DNA from: Larkinella sp965227735
GTDB lineage: Bacteria; Bacteroidota; Bacteroidia; Cytophagales; Spirosomataceae
DNA length: 64,000 nt
Assembly: GCF_965227735.1 (NCBI RefSeq)
Contig: NZ_OZ245776.1
Span: 62,001 to 126,000 of the forward strand
Direction of reading: 5' to 3'
The notes under the pieces were generated by a model. The model saw only the letters and a list, made by a program, of their open reading frames with translations, was not told where the DNA came from and did no database searches. A program made the translations under genes and the position numbers. Shown one piece after another: positions 36,378 to 44,860 of this stretch (position 1 is the stretch's first letter; each line of letters opens with the position of its first letter).

Positions 36378-37664
36378 ATGACACCTGATTCAACGTATTC
36401 CAATCGACGCATTTTCCTGAAACGTGCTGCCCTGGCAACTGCTTCCCTCCTGTCATCGATAAAAGGCATTTCCGGCAAAAAAGCCCCCGCCATCGTGCTG
36501 CGGTCGTCGTGGCAAACCGTCAACATCGGCGACATCGGTCACACGCCCGGCGTCCTCTCGCTGCTGGAAAAATACCTGCCCGATGCCAGCATCCGGCTCT
36601 GGCCGAGCAGTGTTGGAAATGGCGTTGAGGAATTGCTCAAACGCCGGTTCCCCAGGGTTTCCATCGTCCAGACCCCGGAAGAAATTGCGGCTACCCTGAA
36701 AGAATGCGACTTTTTGCTGCACGGCTCCGGGCCGTCGCTCGTTGCCCGCAAGGATGTGGAACGCTGGCACCGCGAAACCGGCAAACCGTTCGGGATTTAT
36801 GGCATCACCTTTCCCGGGGTCTACGCACCCGGCCCGGCCGCCAGCAAGGTCAACCCGCTGGACGTCGAGTTGTTGAACCAGGCCAAATTTGCGTTTTTCC
36901 GGGATTCGGTTTCGCTGGGGATAGCAAAAGAAATCGGAATAAAAAGCCCGGTTATGGAATTTTGCCCGGATGGAGCTTTCGCCGTGGATTTCCGGGATGA
37001 CCAGGCCGCCAACGCTTTTCTGTCGAAACACGGACTGGAAGCGGGTAAATTTCTGTGCGTAATTCCGCGCACCCGGTTTACGCCCTACTGGGAAATTCCC
37101 GCTAAAAAAACGCCCTTCGATGCGGAACGAAATGCAATCAACGAAAAGATGAAGGAGCACGACAACGCCCCCCTGCGGGAAGCAATCATTGCCGTCGTTC
37201 GCCAGACCGGGCTGAAAATCCTGATTGTGCCGGAAGACGAGACGCAGGTCAAACTGGGCAAGGAAATTCTGCTCGATAAACTGCCGGAGGACGTGAAGAA
37301 AAACGTAGTGTGGCGCGACCGCTACTGGCTCACCGACGAAGCGCTCAGCACCTATCTGCTGTCGGCGGGTTTGTTCGGACTCGAAATGCACTCGCCCATC
37401 ATGTGCATCGGCCACGGCATTCCGGCCATTGTCTGCCGGTTTGCCGAACAAACCAGCAAGGGCATGATGTGGCAGGATATTGGCCTGGGCGACTGGCTGT
37501 TCGACGTGGACAAGCCCGAAGAAGTGGCCCGGATTGTTCCGGCGGTTCTGGCAATGGCCAAAGACCCCAAAGCCGCGAAGGCAAAAGCCCTGAAAGGCAA
37601 GCGATTTGTCAATCAGCGACAAAAAGAAACGATGGCGGTTTTAGCCAGCGTACTAACGACTTAA
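36378..37664 (+). CDS. Tat-exported polysaccharide pyruvyl transferase family protein, copy 2
   Basis: The 428-residue protein has NRRIFLKR at residues 9-16 followed by a hydrophobic segment, a Tat signal. Family motifs are NIGDIGHTPG (49-58), LLHGSGPSLVARKD (113-126), GKPFGIYGIT (135-144), EFCPDGAFAVD (194-204), IVPEDETQ (283-290) and LEMHSPIMCIGHGIPAI (335-351). Its stop-to-start gap from copy 1 is one base, so translation is coupled. The last 30 residues are Lys/Ala rich (KAAKAKALKGK). It groups clearly with copies 3-5, so the set arose by tandem duplication. The reaction is unknown. Confidence 0.82.
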   Translation: MTPDSTYSNRRIFLKRAALATASLLSSIKGISGKKAPAIVLRSSWQTVNIGDIGHTPGVLSLLEKYLPDASIRLWPSSVGNGVEELLKRRFPRVSIVQTPEEIAATLKECDFLLHGSGPSLVARKDVERWHRETGKPFGIYGITFPGVYAPGPAASKVNPLDVELLNQAKFAFFRDSVSLGIAKEIGIKSPVMEFCPDGAFAVDFRDDQAANAFLSKHGLEAGKFLCVIPRTRFTPYWEIPAKKTPFDAERNAINEKMKEHDNAPLREAIIAVVRQTGLKILIVPEDETQVKLGKEILLDKLPEDVKKNVVWRDRYWLTDEALSTYLLSAGLFGLEMHSPIMCIGHGIPAIVCRFAEQTSKGMMWQDIGLGDWLFDVDKPEEVARIVPAVLAMAKDPKAAKAKALKGKRFVNQRQKETMAVLASVLTT

Positions 37665-37698
37665 CCGGTATTCCAGACTCATCCTACTGCTTTGAACC

Positions 37699-38973
37699 AT
37701 GCAAAACCGCCGATCTTTTCTTCAACAAACGCCCGCGTTCCTCGGCCTGCTGATGAGCATTCCGGTACTGGCAAAGAAAGCCGCTAAGAAAACCATCCTC
37801 CTGCGGTCGTCGTGGCAAACCGTCAACATTGGCGACATTGGACACACGCCCGGTGTGCTTTCGCTGCTGGAAAAATACCTGCCCGATGCTGAGGTTCGTC
37901 TGTGGCCATCGGATGTGGGAAGCGGTGTGAAGGAGATGCTGACGAAACGGTTTCCCAATGTCCCCATTGTCAAGACGCCCGACGAGGTGAAGCAGGCGTT
38001 TGTTGACTGCGATTTTCTGCTGCACGGTTCCGGTCCCTCACTGGTGGCGGGGGCAGATGTAGACCGCTGGCGGAAAGAAACTGGAAAACCATACGGCATT
38101 TACGGCATCACATTTTCTGTATCGCATACTACTGAAAACCCCACAATTCTCAGCCCGGCATCAGCTTTGAATGTCGACATTCTGAGTAAAGCAAAATTTG
38201 TCTTTTTCCGGGATACGGTTTCGATGGCCGTAGCAAAGGCGAACGGCGTCACCTGCCCGATCATGGAGTTCGGGCCGGATGGGGCTTTTGCCGTCGATCT
38301 GCACAACGACCAACTGGCAAAAGATTTCCTGAAAGAACACGGTCTGGAAGACGGGAAATTTTTATGTGTTCTGGCCCGGCAGCGGTTTACACCCTACTGG
38401 GAAATTCCGGCCAAAAAACGGGCATTCGAGGAGCCTAAAAATGCGCGAAACGAACAGATGCGCGAGCACGATATTGCGCCACTTCGGGAAGCCATCATCG
38501 CCGTAGTTCGGCAGACGCCGATGAAAATCCTGATCGTTCCGGAAGACGAAACGCAGGTCAAACTCGGCAAGACCATGTTGTATGATCCGTTGCCAAACGA
38601 TGTCAAAGCGAATGTTGTCTGGCGGGATCGCTACTGGCTCACCGACGAAGCCGTCAGCACGTACCTCCGCTCGGCGGGCTTGTTTGGGCTGGAAATGCAC
38701 TCGCCGATCATGAGTGTCGGCAACGGCATTCCGGCCATCGTCTGCCGCTTTGCCGAACAAACCAGCAAAGGGTATATGTGGCGGGATATTGGTCTGGGCG
38801 ACTGGCTGTTCGACATGGACAATGAGCAAGAGATCCCCGGCATCGTTCCGGCGGTTTTAGCCATGGCCAAAAACCCCAAAGCCGCCAAAGCAAAGATCAA
38901 GAAAGCCCAGAAGTTTGTCCAGCAACGCCAGCGCGACACGATGGCGGTTTTAAAGAAAGCCCTGATTGGCTAA
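37699..38973 (+). CDS. Tat-exported polysaccharide pyruvyl transferase family protein, copy 3
   Basis: The 424-residue protein starts MQNRRSFLQQTPAFLGLLMS, a twin-arginine signal that lacks the usual Lys but keeps RRxFL. It retains NIGDIGHTPG, LLHGSGPSLVAG, EFGPDGAFAVD, IVPEDETQVKLG and LEMHSPIMSVGNGIP. The loop after GIYGITF (SVSHTTENPTILSPAS) is copy-specific, so substrate contacts may differ between copies. The first 12 codons are almost identical to those of copy 4, which suggests a late duplication or gene conversion. The gap to copy 2 is 34 bases, with no promoter box seen. Confidence 0.82.
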   Translation: MQNRRSFLQQTPAFLGLLMSIPVLAKKAAKKTILLRSSWQTVNIGDIGHTPGVLSLLEKYLPDAEVRLWPSDVGSGVKEMLTKRFPNVPIVKTPDEVKQAFVDCDFLLHGSGPSLVAGADVDRWRKETGKPYGIYGITFSVSHTTENPTILSPASALNVDILSKAKFVFFRDTVSMAVAKANGVTCPIMEFGPDGAFAVDLHNDQLAKDFLKEHGLEDGKFLCVLARQRFTPYWEIPAKKRAFEEPKNARNEQMREHDIAPLREAIIAVVRQTPMKILIVPEDETQVKLGKTMLYDPLPNDVKANVVWRDRYWLTDEAVSTYLRSAGLFGLEMHSPIMSVGNGIPAIVCRFAEQTSKGYMWRDIGLGDWLFDMDNEQEIPGIVPAVLAMAKNPKAAKAKIKKAQKFVQQRQRDTMAVLKKALIG

Positions 38974-39031
38974 AGCTTACAGGGCTTGATCTAAATTCAG
39001 AATTGGAATGACATTCTAAATCATTGCTCAC

Positions 39032-40300
39032 ATGCAAAACCGCCGATCTTTTCTCCAACAAACACCCGCGCTCATCGGGCTTCTCATGAGCGTTCCGGCG
39101 CTGGCCCAAAAAGCCGCCAAGAAAACCATTCTGCTGCGTTCCGCCTGGCAAACCGTTAACATCGGCGACATCGGCCACACGCCGGGCATCCTCACCCTGC
39201 TGGAACGATACCTGCCCGACGTCACGATTCAACTCTGGCCGTCGGACATTGGCAACGGTGTGGAAGAACTCCTGCAAAAACGCTTTCCCAAAGTAATTAT
39301 CCTGAAAGGCCCGGAAAAGGTGACGGCGGCTTTCAACGACTGCGACTTTTTGCTGCACAGCTCCGGGTCGTCGCTGGTGGCCCGCAAAGACGTGGATCGC
39401 TGGCACCGCGAAACCGGAAAGCCGTTCGGCATCTACGGTATTTCGTTGCACGGCGTTTTTCCGACCCCACTGGCATCCAACGCCACTTCGGCGGCTGAGG
39501 TGGAACTGATCAGCAAAGCGCAGTTTATCTTTTTCCGGGATTCGGCCTCGCTCAAGTTTGCGAAGGAAAAAGGAATTACCTGCCCCATCATGGAATATGG
39601 TCCGGATGCCGCTTTTGCGGTCGACCTGCGGGATGATGCGTCGGCAAAGGCTTTTCTCGAAGCGCATCAACTGGAAACCGGCCAATTCATGTGCGTCATT
39701 CCCCGGTTGCGGTATACGCCCTACTGGAAAATTCCGGCTAAAAAAGCTGCTTTTGACGAATTTAAGCACACCCGGAATGAGGAAATGAAAGAACACGATC
39801 ATGCCGTGCTCCGCGAAGCCATCAGCGCCGTGGTCGGGCAAACACCGATGAAAATCCTGATTTGTCCGGAAGACGAAACCCAGGTGGCCATTGGCAAAGA
39901 AATGCTGTATGATCCGCTCCCGGCCGATGTCAAAGCCAAAGTCGTCTGGCGGGATCGCTACTGGCTTACCGGCGAAGCCATCAGCACCTATATGCGGTCG
40001 GCGGGGTTGTTCGGGCTTGAAATGCACTCGCCTATCATGTGCGTCGGCAATGGCGTTCCGGCCATCGTCTGCCGGTTCGACGAACAAACCAGCAAAGGCA
40101 TCATGTGGCGGGATATTGGCCTGGGCGACTGGCTGTTCGATATGGACAAACCCGGGGAAGTGGCCCGCATCGTTCCGACGGTTTTGGCAATGGCCAAAGA
40201 CCCAAAAACCGCAAAAGCCAAAGCCGCAAAAGCTCGAATTTTCGTTGAAAAACGCCAGCGCGAAACGATGGCAATCGTGGGCAAAACGCTGGCGGTCTAG
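39032..40300 (+). CDS. Tat-exported polysaccharide pyruvyl transferase family protein, copy 4
   Basis: The 422-residue protein starts MQNRRSFLQQTPALIGLLMS. Most family motifs are kept (NIGDIGHTPG, EYGPDAAFAVD, CPEDETQVAIG, LEMHSPIMCVGNGVP). However, HGSGPS is altered to HSSGSS and PDGAF to PDAAF. If these Gly/Pro positions shape the active site, this copy may have changed activity or be a binding-only form. The gap of 58 bases from copy 3 is the largest in the array and holds no obvious promoter or terminator. Confidence 0.82.
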   Translation: MQNRRSFLQQTPALIGLLMSVPALAQKAAKKTILLRSAWQTVNIGDIGHTPGILTLLERYLPDVTIQLWPSDIGNGVEELLQKRFPKVIILKGPEKVTAAFNDCDFLLHSSGSSLVARKDVDRWHRETGKPFGIYGISLHGVFPTPLASNATSAAEVELISKAQFIFFRDSASLKFAKEKGITCPIMEYGPDAAFAVDLRDDASAKAFLEAHQLETGQFMCVIPRLRYTPYWKIPAKKAAFDEFKHTRNEEMKEHDHAVLREAISAVVGQTPMKILICPEDETQVAIGKEMLYDPLPADVKAKVVWRDRYWLTGEAISTYMRSAGLFGLEMHSPIMCVGNGVPAIVCRFDEQTSKGIMWRDIGLGDWLFDMDKPGEVARIVPTVLAMAKDPKTAKAKAAKARIFVEKRQRETMAIVGKTLAV

Positions 40301-40330
40301 CCATTCCATCCTAATATCCAACCGATTCCC

Positions 40331-41602
40331 ATGCCAAACCGCAGAGAATTCCTGAAGCAAACACCGTCACTGATCGGGTTGCTACTCAGTGTGCCGTCGA
40401 TTGCAACCGCGACATTGCCCGCTAAAAAATCCATCATTCTCCGCTCCTCGTGGCAGACCGAAAACATCGGCGACATTGCCCATACCCCCGGTGTTTTGAC
40501 GTTGCTGGAAAAGTACCTGCCCGAGGTCGAAGTCCGACTATGGCCGTCCAATGTCGGCAATGGTGTGGAGGAAATGCTGATGAAGCGGTTTCCCAAGCTG
40601 ATTATCCTCAAAACTCCGGAAGAAAAGAAGGCGGCAATGGCCGAGTGCGGTTTTCTGCTGCACGGCTCCGGGCCGTCGCTGGTGGGTCGGAAAGAAATTG
40701 AACAATGGCGGGAAACGGGCAAACCGTACGGTATTTACGGCATCACCTGGCCCGGCGTCTACGGTTTTCCGGAAGACCGCTGGAAGTTCAATCCGACGGA
40801 TGTTGAGCTACTCACGAAAGCTCGGTTTGCCTATTTCCGCGATTCAGTTTCGATGGAATTTGCCAAGTCAAAGGGCGTTGCCTGTCCGGTTATGGAGTTC
40901 TGCCCCGACGGTGCGTTTGCGGTGGACATTCGGGACGATAAAGCCGCCGACGCGTTTTTGAAGGAACACGGGCTGGAAACCGGCAAGTTTCTATGTGTGA
41001 TTCCGCAACTTCGGTTTTCGCCCTGGTGGGAATTGCCGCAGAAAAAACTGTCGGTCAATCCGGAAAAGCACGCCCGGAATGAGGCCATGAAGGAACAGGA
41101 TAACAAGCCGATCCGGGAAGCCATTATTGCCGTCGTTCGCCAGACGGCGATGAAAATCCTGATCGTGCCCGAAAACGAAACCCAGGTTCGGATTGGCAAG
41201 GAAATGCTGTATGATCCGCTGCCGGACGATGTGAAAGCGAAAGTCGTCTGGCGCGATCACTACTGGCTCACCGACGAAGCCGTCAGCACCTACATTCGCT
41301 CGGCGGGTTTGTTCGGCATCGAGATGCACTCGCCCATCATGTGCATCGCACTGGGTATCCCGGCCATCGTCTGTCGGTTTGAAGAACAGACCAGCAAAGG
41401 AGCCATGTGGCGGGATATTGGCCTGGGCGACTGGCTTTTTGATCTGGATACGCCCAAAGACGTTGCGGGGATTGTTCCGGCGGTGCTGGCGATGGCCAAA
41501 GATACCAAAGCCGCCAAAGCGAAGGCGCTGAAAGGCAAGCAGTTTGTCAATCAGCGGCAAAAAGAGACGATGGCCGTAGTGAAGAAAAACGTCGGTGCCT
41601 AG
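40331..41602 (+). CDS. Tat-exported polysaccharide pyruvyl transferase family protein, copy 5
   Basis: The 423-residue protein starts MPNRREFLKQTPSLIGLLLS, a clear RRxFLK Tat signal. It has NIGDIAHTPG, LLHGSGPSLVGRKE, GKPYGIYGIT, EFCPDGAFAVD, IVPENETQ and IEMHSPIMCIALGIP. It closes the array: its stop codon overlaps the tail of the convergent alpha/beta hydrolase gene by 4 bases. As with the other copies, pyruvyl transfer is known only for cytosolic relatives (for example CsaB-type enzymes). A role in modifying or removing groups on an exported or imported glycan is inference. Confidence 0.82.
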   Translation: MPNRREFLKQTPSLIGLLLSVPSIATATLPAKKSIILRSSWQTENIGDIAHTPGVLTLLEKYLPEVEVRLWPSNVGNGVEEMLMKRFPKLIILKTPEEKKAAMAECGFLLHGSGPSLVGRKEIEQWRETGKPYGIYGITWPGVYGFPEDRWKFNPTDVELLTKARFAYFRDSVSMEFAKSKGVACPVMEFCPDGAFAVDIRDDKAADAFLKEHGLETGKFLCVIPQLRFSPWWELPQKKLSVNPEKHARNEAMKEQDNKPIREAIIAVVRQTAMKILIVPENETQVRIGKEMLYDPLPDDVKAKVVWRDHYWLTDEAVSTYIRSAGLFGIEMHSPIMCIALGIPAIVCRFEEQTSKGAMWRDIGLGDWLFDLDTPKDVAGIVPAVLAMAKDTKAAKAKALKGKQFVNQRQKETMAVVKKNVGA

Positions 41603-42483
41603 AGGCCGACGAACTTGCGTAACTCCCGGTAAATGCGGTTATTTTGCCAGTAAAGCTGCGTCACCATGCCGACGTGTTTTTTACCCGGCAGAACCGTATA
41701 GTCGTGTTTTACACCCAGTTCCCGAAGCCGCTCGTGAAACTTTTGAGTGCTGCTGGCAATGCTTGGGTAGGTTCGGCTGCCGGTGTAGATCAGCATGGGC
41801 GGACTGGAGGACGTAACCTGATAGTGAGCTGACATGGCCCGCCAAACCGTGGAATCGTTTCCAAACGGAACGAGGTATTGCTCATCATTGGGATACTCCA
41901 TTTTCCGGAGGTAATCGAACATATTCAACCCCGCCGGATCGTCGAGAATGGCACCCTTGACGGGATTAGGAGCTAAGCCGAACTTCGTAAACAACCGGTC
42001 GTCCGTGGCTAACAAAGCCGCCAGTCCGCCACCCGCCGAGTGGCCCATAACGAAAATCCGGTTGGGATCTCCGCCAAATCCGGCGATGTGCTGCGTGGTC
42101 CAGCGCACGGCCCGGGCGCAGTCGTCGGCCATCGCTGGCACTAAAACCGCCGGAGATAGGCGGTAATTGATGATGACGGCCACCACGCCCTGTTTGGCCA
42201 GGCGACGGCCGATAAACGAATAGAGATTTTTGCTGCCGCCATCCCAGTTCCCGCCGTGAATAAAAACCACGACGGGGAAAGGCCGCGCAGCTTTTTGTTT
42301 GGGCGCATACACATCGAGCACCTGACGCTCGGCATCGAAATCCGGAGCATCGGCGTTCACATACGCAATGTCCTTGGTCCGCTCGCTGGGCCGGGCCGTA
42401 GCGTATTCATGGATGAAGAGACTGAGCAGTCCCACGACAAAAAATACAACGGGAATTTGCCAGAGCAGTCGGAATAAGGGCAT
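41599..42483 (-). CDS. Alpha/beta hydrolase, carboxylesterase-like
   Basis: The 294-residue protein has an N-terminal membrane or signal segment (about 8-27, VVFFVVGLLSLFI). A hydrolase domain of the BD-FAE/esterase-lipase type follows: oxyanion HGGNWDGG near 76-83, nucleophile elbow GHSAGG near 148-153, and a late catalytic His in KKHVGM near 270. It probably cleaves esters at the cell envelope. It overlaps the last pyruvyl transferase-like gene tail to tail, so it is not part of that operon, but its location leaves a functional link possible. Confidence 0.85.
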   Translation of the reverse strand: MPLFRLLWQIPVVFFVVGLLSLFIHEYATARPSERTKDIAYVNADAPDFDAERQVLDVYAPKQKAARPFPVVVFIHGGNWDGGSKNLYSFIGRRLAKQGVVAVIINYRLSPAVLVPAMADDCARAVRWTTQHIAGFGGDPNRIFVMGHSAGGGLAALLATDDRLFTKFGLAPNPVKGAILDDPAGLNMFDYLRKMEYPNDEQYLVPFGNDSTVWRAMSAHYQVTSSSPPMLIYTGSRTYPSIASSTQKFHERLRELGVKHDYTVLPGKKHVGMVTQLYWQNNRIYRELRKFVGL

Positions 42484-42504
42484 TAGACGAGTGGCTTTTA
42501 AAAA

Positions 42505-42599
42505 GAATGATAAATATTAAATGATGAACGCTAAATGTAAAAGTAGTCACCCATCCGGCACTTTTACATTTGGCGTTCATCATTTTACATTTATCATTC
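42505..42599. repeat. Heptamer-repeat hairpin after pgl
   Basis: Arms of 40 bases (42505-42544 and 42560-42599) match with about three mismatches. They consist of 7-base units GAATGAT, AAATATT, AAATGAT, GAACGCT, AAATGTA. It lies between the pgl stop (minus) and the hydrolase start (minus), and probably ends the pentose phosphate transcript. Confidence 0.8.
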
Positions 42600-42611
42600 C
42601 ACTCTAATTTC

Positions 42612-43346
42612 CTAAACCGACAGCACCGATGCCGCCGGTTCATCCAGAAACCAGTGCACCTCACCCTCGGCGTCCCGAATGAGTTGGGCGGGGTGGTTTT
42701 CGATGTCCTCGGCCCCGTTCAGAACCGCATCAACGGCTTCAGCTTTCCCTTTTCCGTAAACCAGAAAGGCCAGGTGATGCGCCAGATTGATCAGGGGTGC
42801 GGTCATCGTGATCCGATACACGTTCTGATCTTTCAGGAAAACCGCCTTCACCGAAACCGAGGTGTCGTGCAAAACCGGGGTGTGCGGAAACAGCGAAGCG
42901 GTGTGCGAATTATCGCCCAAACCCAGCAACACCAGATCAAACCGAACCTGTTCCGCCTGATACCGATGCTGAATGGCCTGGGTGTACTTCAGCGCGGCTT
43001 CGTCCGGCGGCAGGCTCGTATCGACCGTAAAAATGTTCTTCGCCGGAATGTGCAGCGGGTCGAACAGTGCTTTTTTGACCATCAACGCATTGCTGTCCGG
43101 ATCGTCGGACGGCACGTAGCGCTCGTCGCCGAAGAAAAAATCGACTTTTTCCCAATCCAGTTGGCTACTGAATTCGGGCGAAGCAAGCAGTTCGTACAGT
43201 TTTTTGGGAGAACTGCCGCCCGAAAGCGCGACCGAAAACCGCCCCGTATCGGCAATCGTTTCCTTCGCCGTCCGGACAAAGAATTCGGCCAGATCCAAAA
43301 CCGCCAGATCGGCGGTTTTGGAGACGTGTAAAATCGGCTGGCTCAT
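42612..43346 (-). CDS. pgl: 6-phosphogluconolactonase
   Basis: The 244-residue enzyme hydrolyses 6-phosphogluconolactone in the oxidative pentose phosphate pathway. It shows FSVALSGGSSPKKLYELL (near 38-55), FFFGDERYVP and DLVLLGLGDNSHTASLFP, all typical of the SOL/DevB type. I start at ATG 43346, which shares one base with the zwf stop (TGATG); a TTG codon just upstream is also open. It is last in the operon tkt-rpiB-tal-gnd-zwf-pgl and is followed by a heptamer hairpin. Confidence 0.93.
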   Translation of the reverse strand: MSQPILHVSKTADLAVLDLAEFFVRTAKETIADTGRFSVALSGGSSPKKLYELLASPEFSSQLDWEKVDFFFGDERYVPSDDPDSNALMVKKALFDPLHIPAKNIFTVDTSLPPDEAALKYTQAIQHRYQAEQVRFDLVLLGLGDNSHTASLFPHTPVLHDTSVSVKAVFLKDQNVYRITMTAPLINLAHHLAFLVYGKGKAEAVDAVLNGAEDIENHPAQLIRDAEGEVHWFLDEPAASVLSV

Positions 43347-44860
43347 CAATGTTTTCCGTTTAGGGGTAGTGTAAACCAGTGAAAACCGTCCTGCGCAATG
43401 AGGGCTTCGGCGTTTTCAGGCCCCCACGAACCGGCGGGATAATTCGGAAAACTCAGGCTTTTCTTGCTTTCCCAGGCGTGCAAAATCGGCATAATCAAAT
43501 CCCAGGCGGCTTCCACCTGATCGCTCCGCATGAACAAGGTCTGGTCGCCCAGCATCGTGTCGAGCAGCAACGTTTCATAGGCTTCGGGCGGTTTTCCGGC
43601 ATACGTGCCGCTGTAGTCGAACACCAGATCGACCGGATTGAGCGTCATGTCCAGACCGGGCCGTTTGGCCTGCATCTGCAACCGGATGCTCATTTCGGGC
43701 TGAATGCTGAAAACCAGGCGGTTTTGCTGCCAGTTTTCGGCGGATTCGGGCGGAAAAATCGAGTGCGGAATGTTCTTAAACTGGATCGAAATGATAGACG
43801 CCGACTGCGCCAGGTGCTTGCCGGTTCGGAGGTAAAACGGAACGTCCTGCCAGCGCCAGTTGTCGACAAAAAATTTGAATGCCGCAAACGTTTCCGTGTT
43901 GGACTCCGGGTTCACTTCTGGCTCTTCCCGATAACCCGCCACTTCCTTGCCTTCAATCCAGCCGTGGCCATATTGCCCGCGAACAGCCGAAAACCGGATC
44001 GCATCGGCATCGAACCGGCGCATGGATTTCAGCACATCCACCCGGCGGTTCCGGATTTCGTCGGCGTCCATGTTGATCGGCGGTTCCATGGCAATCAGAC
44101 ACAGCAACTGCAAAATGTGGTTCTGCACCATGTCGCGCGTTGCCCCGGCGCCGTCGTAATACCCGCCCCGGTCTTCGACGCCCAGTTGTTCGGTCACCGA
44201 AATCTGGACGTGGTCGATGTAATTGCGGTTCCAGATCGGTTCCAGCAGCGCATTGGCAAACCGGAAAGCCATGATGTTCTGCACGGTTTCCTTGCCCAGA
44301 TAGTGGTCGATGCGGTAGATCTGTTTCTCGTCAAAAATCCCCTGCAATTGCTTATTCAGGGCTTTGGCCGATTCCAGATCATGCCCGAACGGTTTTTCAA
44401 TGACAATCCGCGTGCGCTCCATGCCGTCTTTCGGGCATTTTTTGGCAATGTTGTCCGCAATAATCGGAAAAAAATTGGGGGCCACCGCCAGGTAATAAAT
44501 CAGGTCGGCTTTCTCGTTCCATTCGGCTTCGTACGACTCGATCCGGCTCCCCAGTTCCTGGTACGTTTTCGTGTCTTTCAGGTCCGAAACCTGGTAGTAA
44601 ATGTTCTTGCTGAACGTGTCCCACTGCTCGGCTTTGGCTTTGCCGCTGCGCGAAAACAGGTTGATTCCCTCCAGCAGTTTTTCCCGAAACTGATCATCAC
44701 TGAGTTGGGTCCGACCGGTTCCGATGATTGAAAAATGGGACGGCATCCAGCCGTCTAAATACAGGTTGTATAAAGCCGGTGCGAGTTTACGCCAGGCTAA
44801 GTCGCCGGTTCCGCCGAAAATGATAAATACGGTGGGTTGCGGTGTGAGCGTTGATTTCAT
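43346..44860 (-). CDS. zwf: Glucose-6-phosphate 1-dehydrogenase
   Basis: The 504-residue enzyme oxidises glucose 6-phosphate with NADP to 6-phosphogluconolactone. Evidence: the dinucleotide-binding IIFGGTGDLAWRKLAPAL (13-30 or so), the substrate-binding RIDHYLGKE near 182-190 and the EKPFGHDL stretch near 150-157. The length is normal for bacteria. Its ATG overlaps the gnd stop (ATGA) and its stop overlaps the pgl start, so the three oxidative-branch genes are translationally coupled. Confidence 0.96.
   Translation of the reverse strand: MKSTLTPQPTVFIIFGGTGDLAWRKLAPALYNLYLDGWMPSHFSIIGTGRTQLSDDQFREKLLEGINLFSRSGKAKAEQWDTFSKNIYYQVSDLKDTKTYQELGSRIESYEAEWNEKADLIYYLAVAPNFFPIIADNIAKKCPKDGMERTRIVIEKPFGHDLESAKALNKQLQGIFDEKQIYRIDHYLGKETVQNIMAFRFANALLEPIWNRNYIDHVQISVTEQLGVEDRGGYYDGAGATRDMVQNHILQLLCLIAMEPPINMDADEIRNRRVDVLKSMRRFDADAIRFSAVRGQYGHGWIEGKEVAGYREEPEVNPESNTETFAAFKFFVDNWRWQDVPFYLRTGKHLAQSASIISIQFKNIPHSIFPPESAENWQQNRLVFSIQPEMSIRLQMQAKRPGLDMTLNPVDLVFDYSGTYAGKPPEAYETLLLDTMLGDQTLFMRSDQVEAAWDLIMPILHAWESKKSLSFPNYPAGSWGPENAEALIAQDGFHWFTLPLNGKH

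Noticed and set aside
36453..40360. Several minus-strand frames of 125-487 codons repeated opposite the pyruvyl transferase-like genes
   Set aside because: Their similarity to each other only reflects the paralogy of the plus-strand genes.
43379..44731. Plus-strand frame of 450 codons opposite zwf
   Set aside because: The zwf gene is complete with all motifs; the opposite frame has no recognisable protein features.
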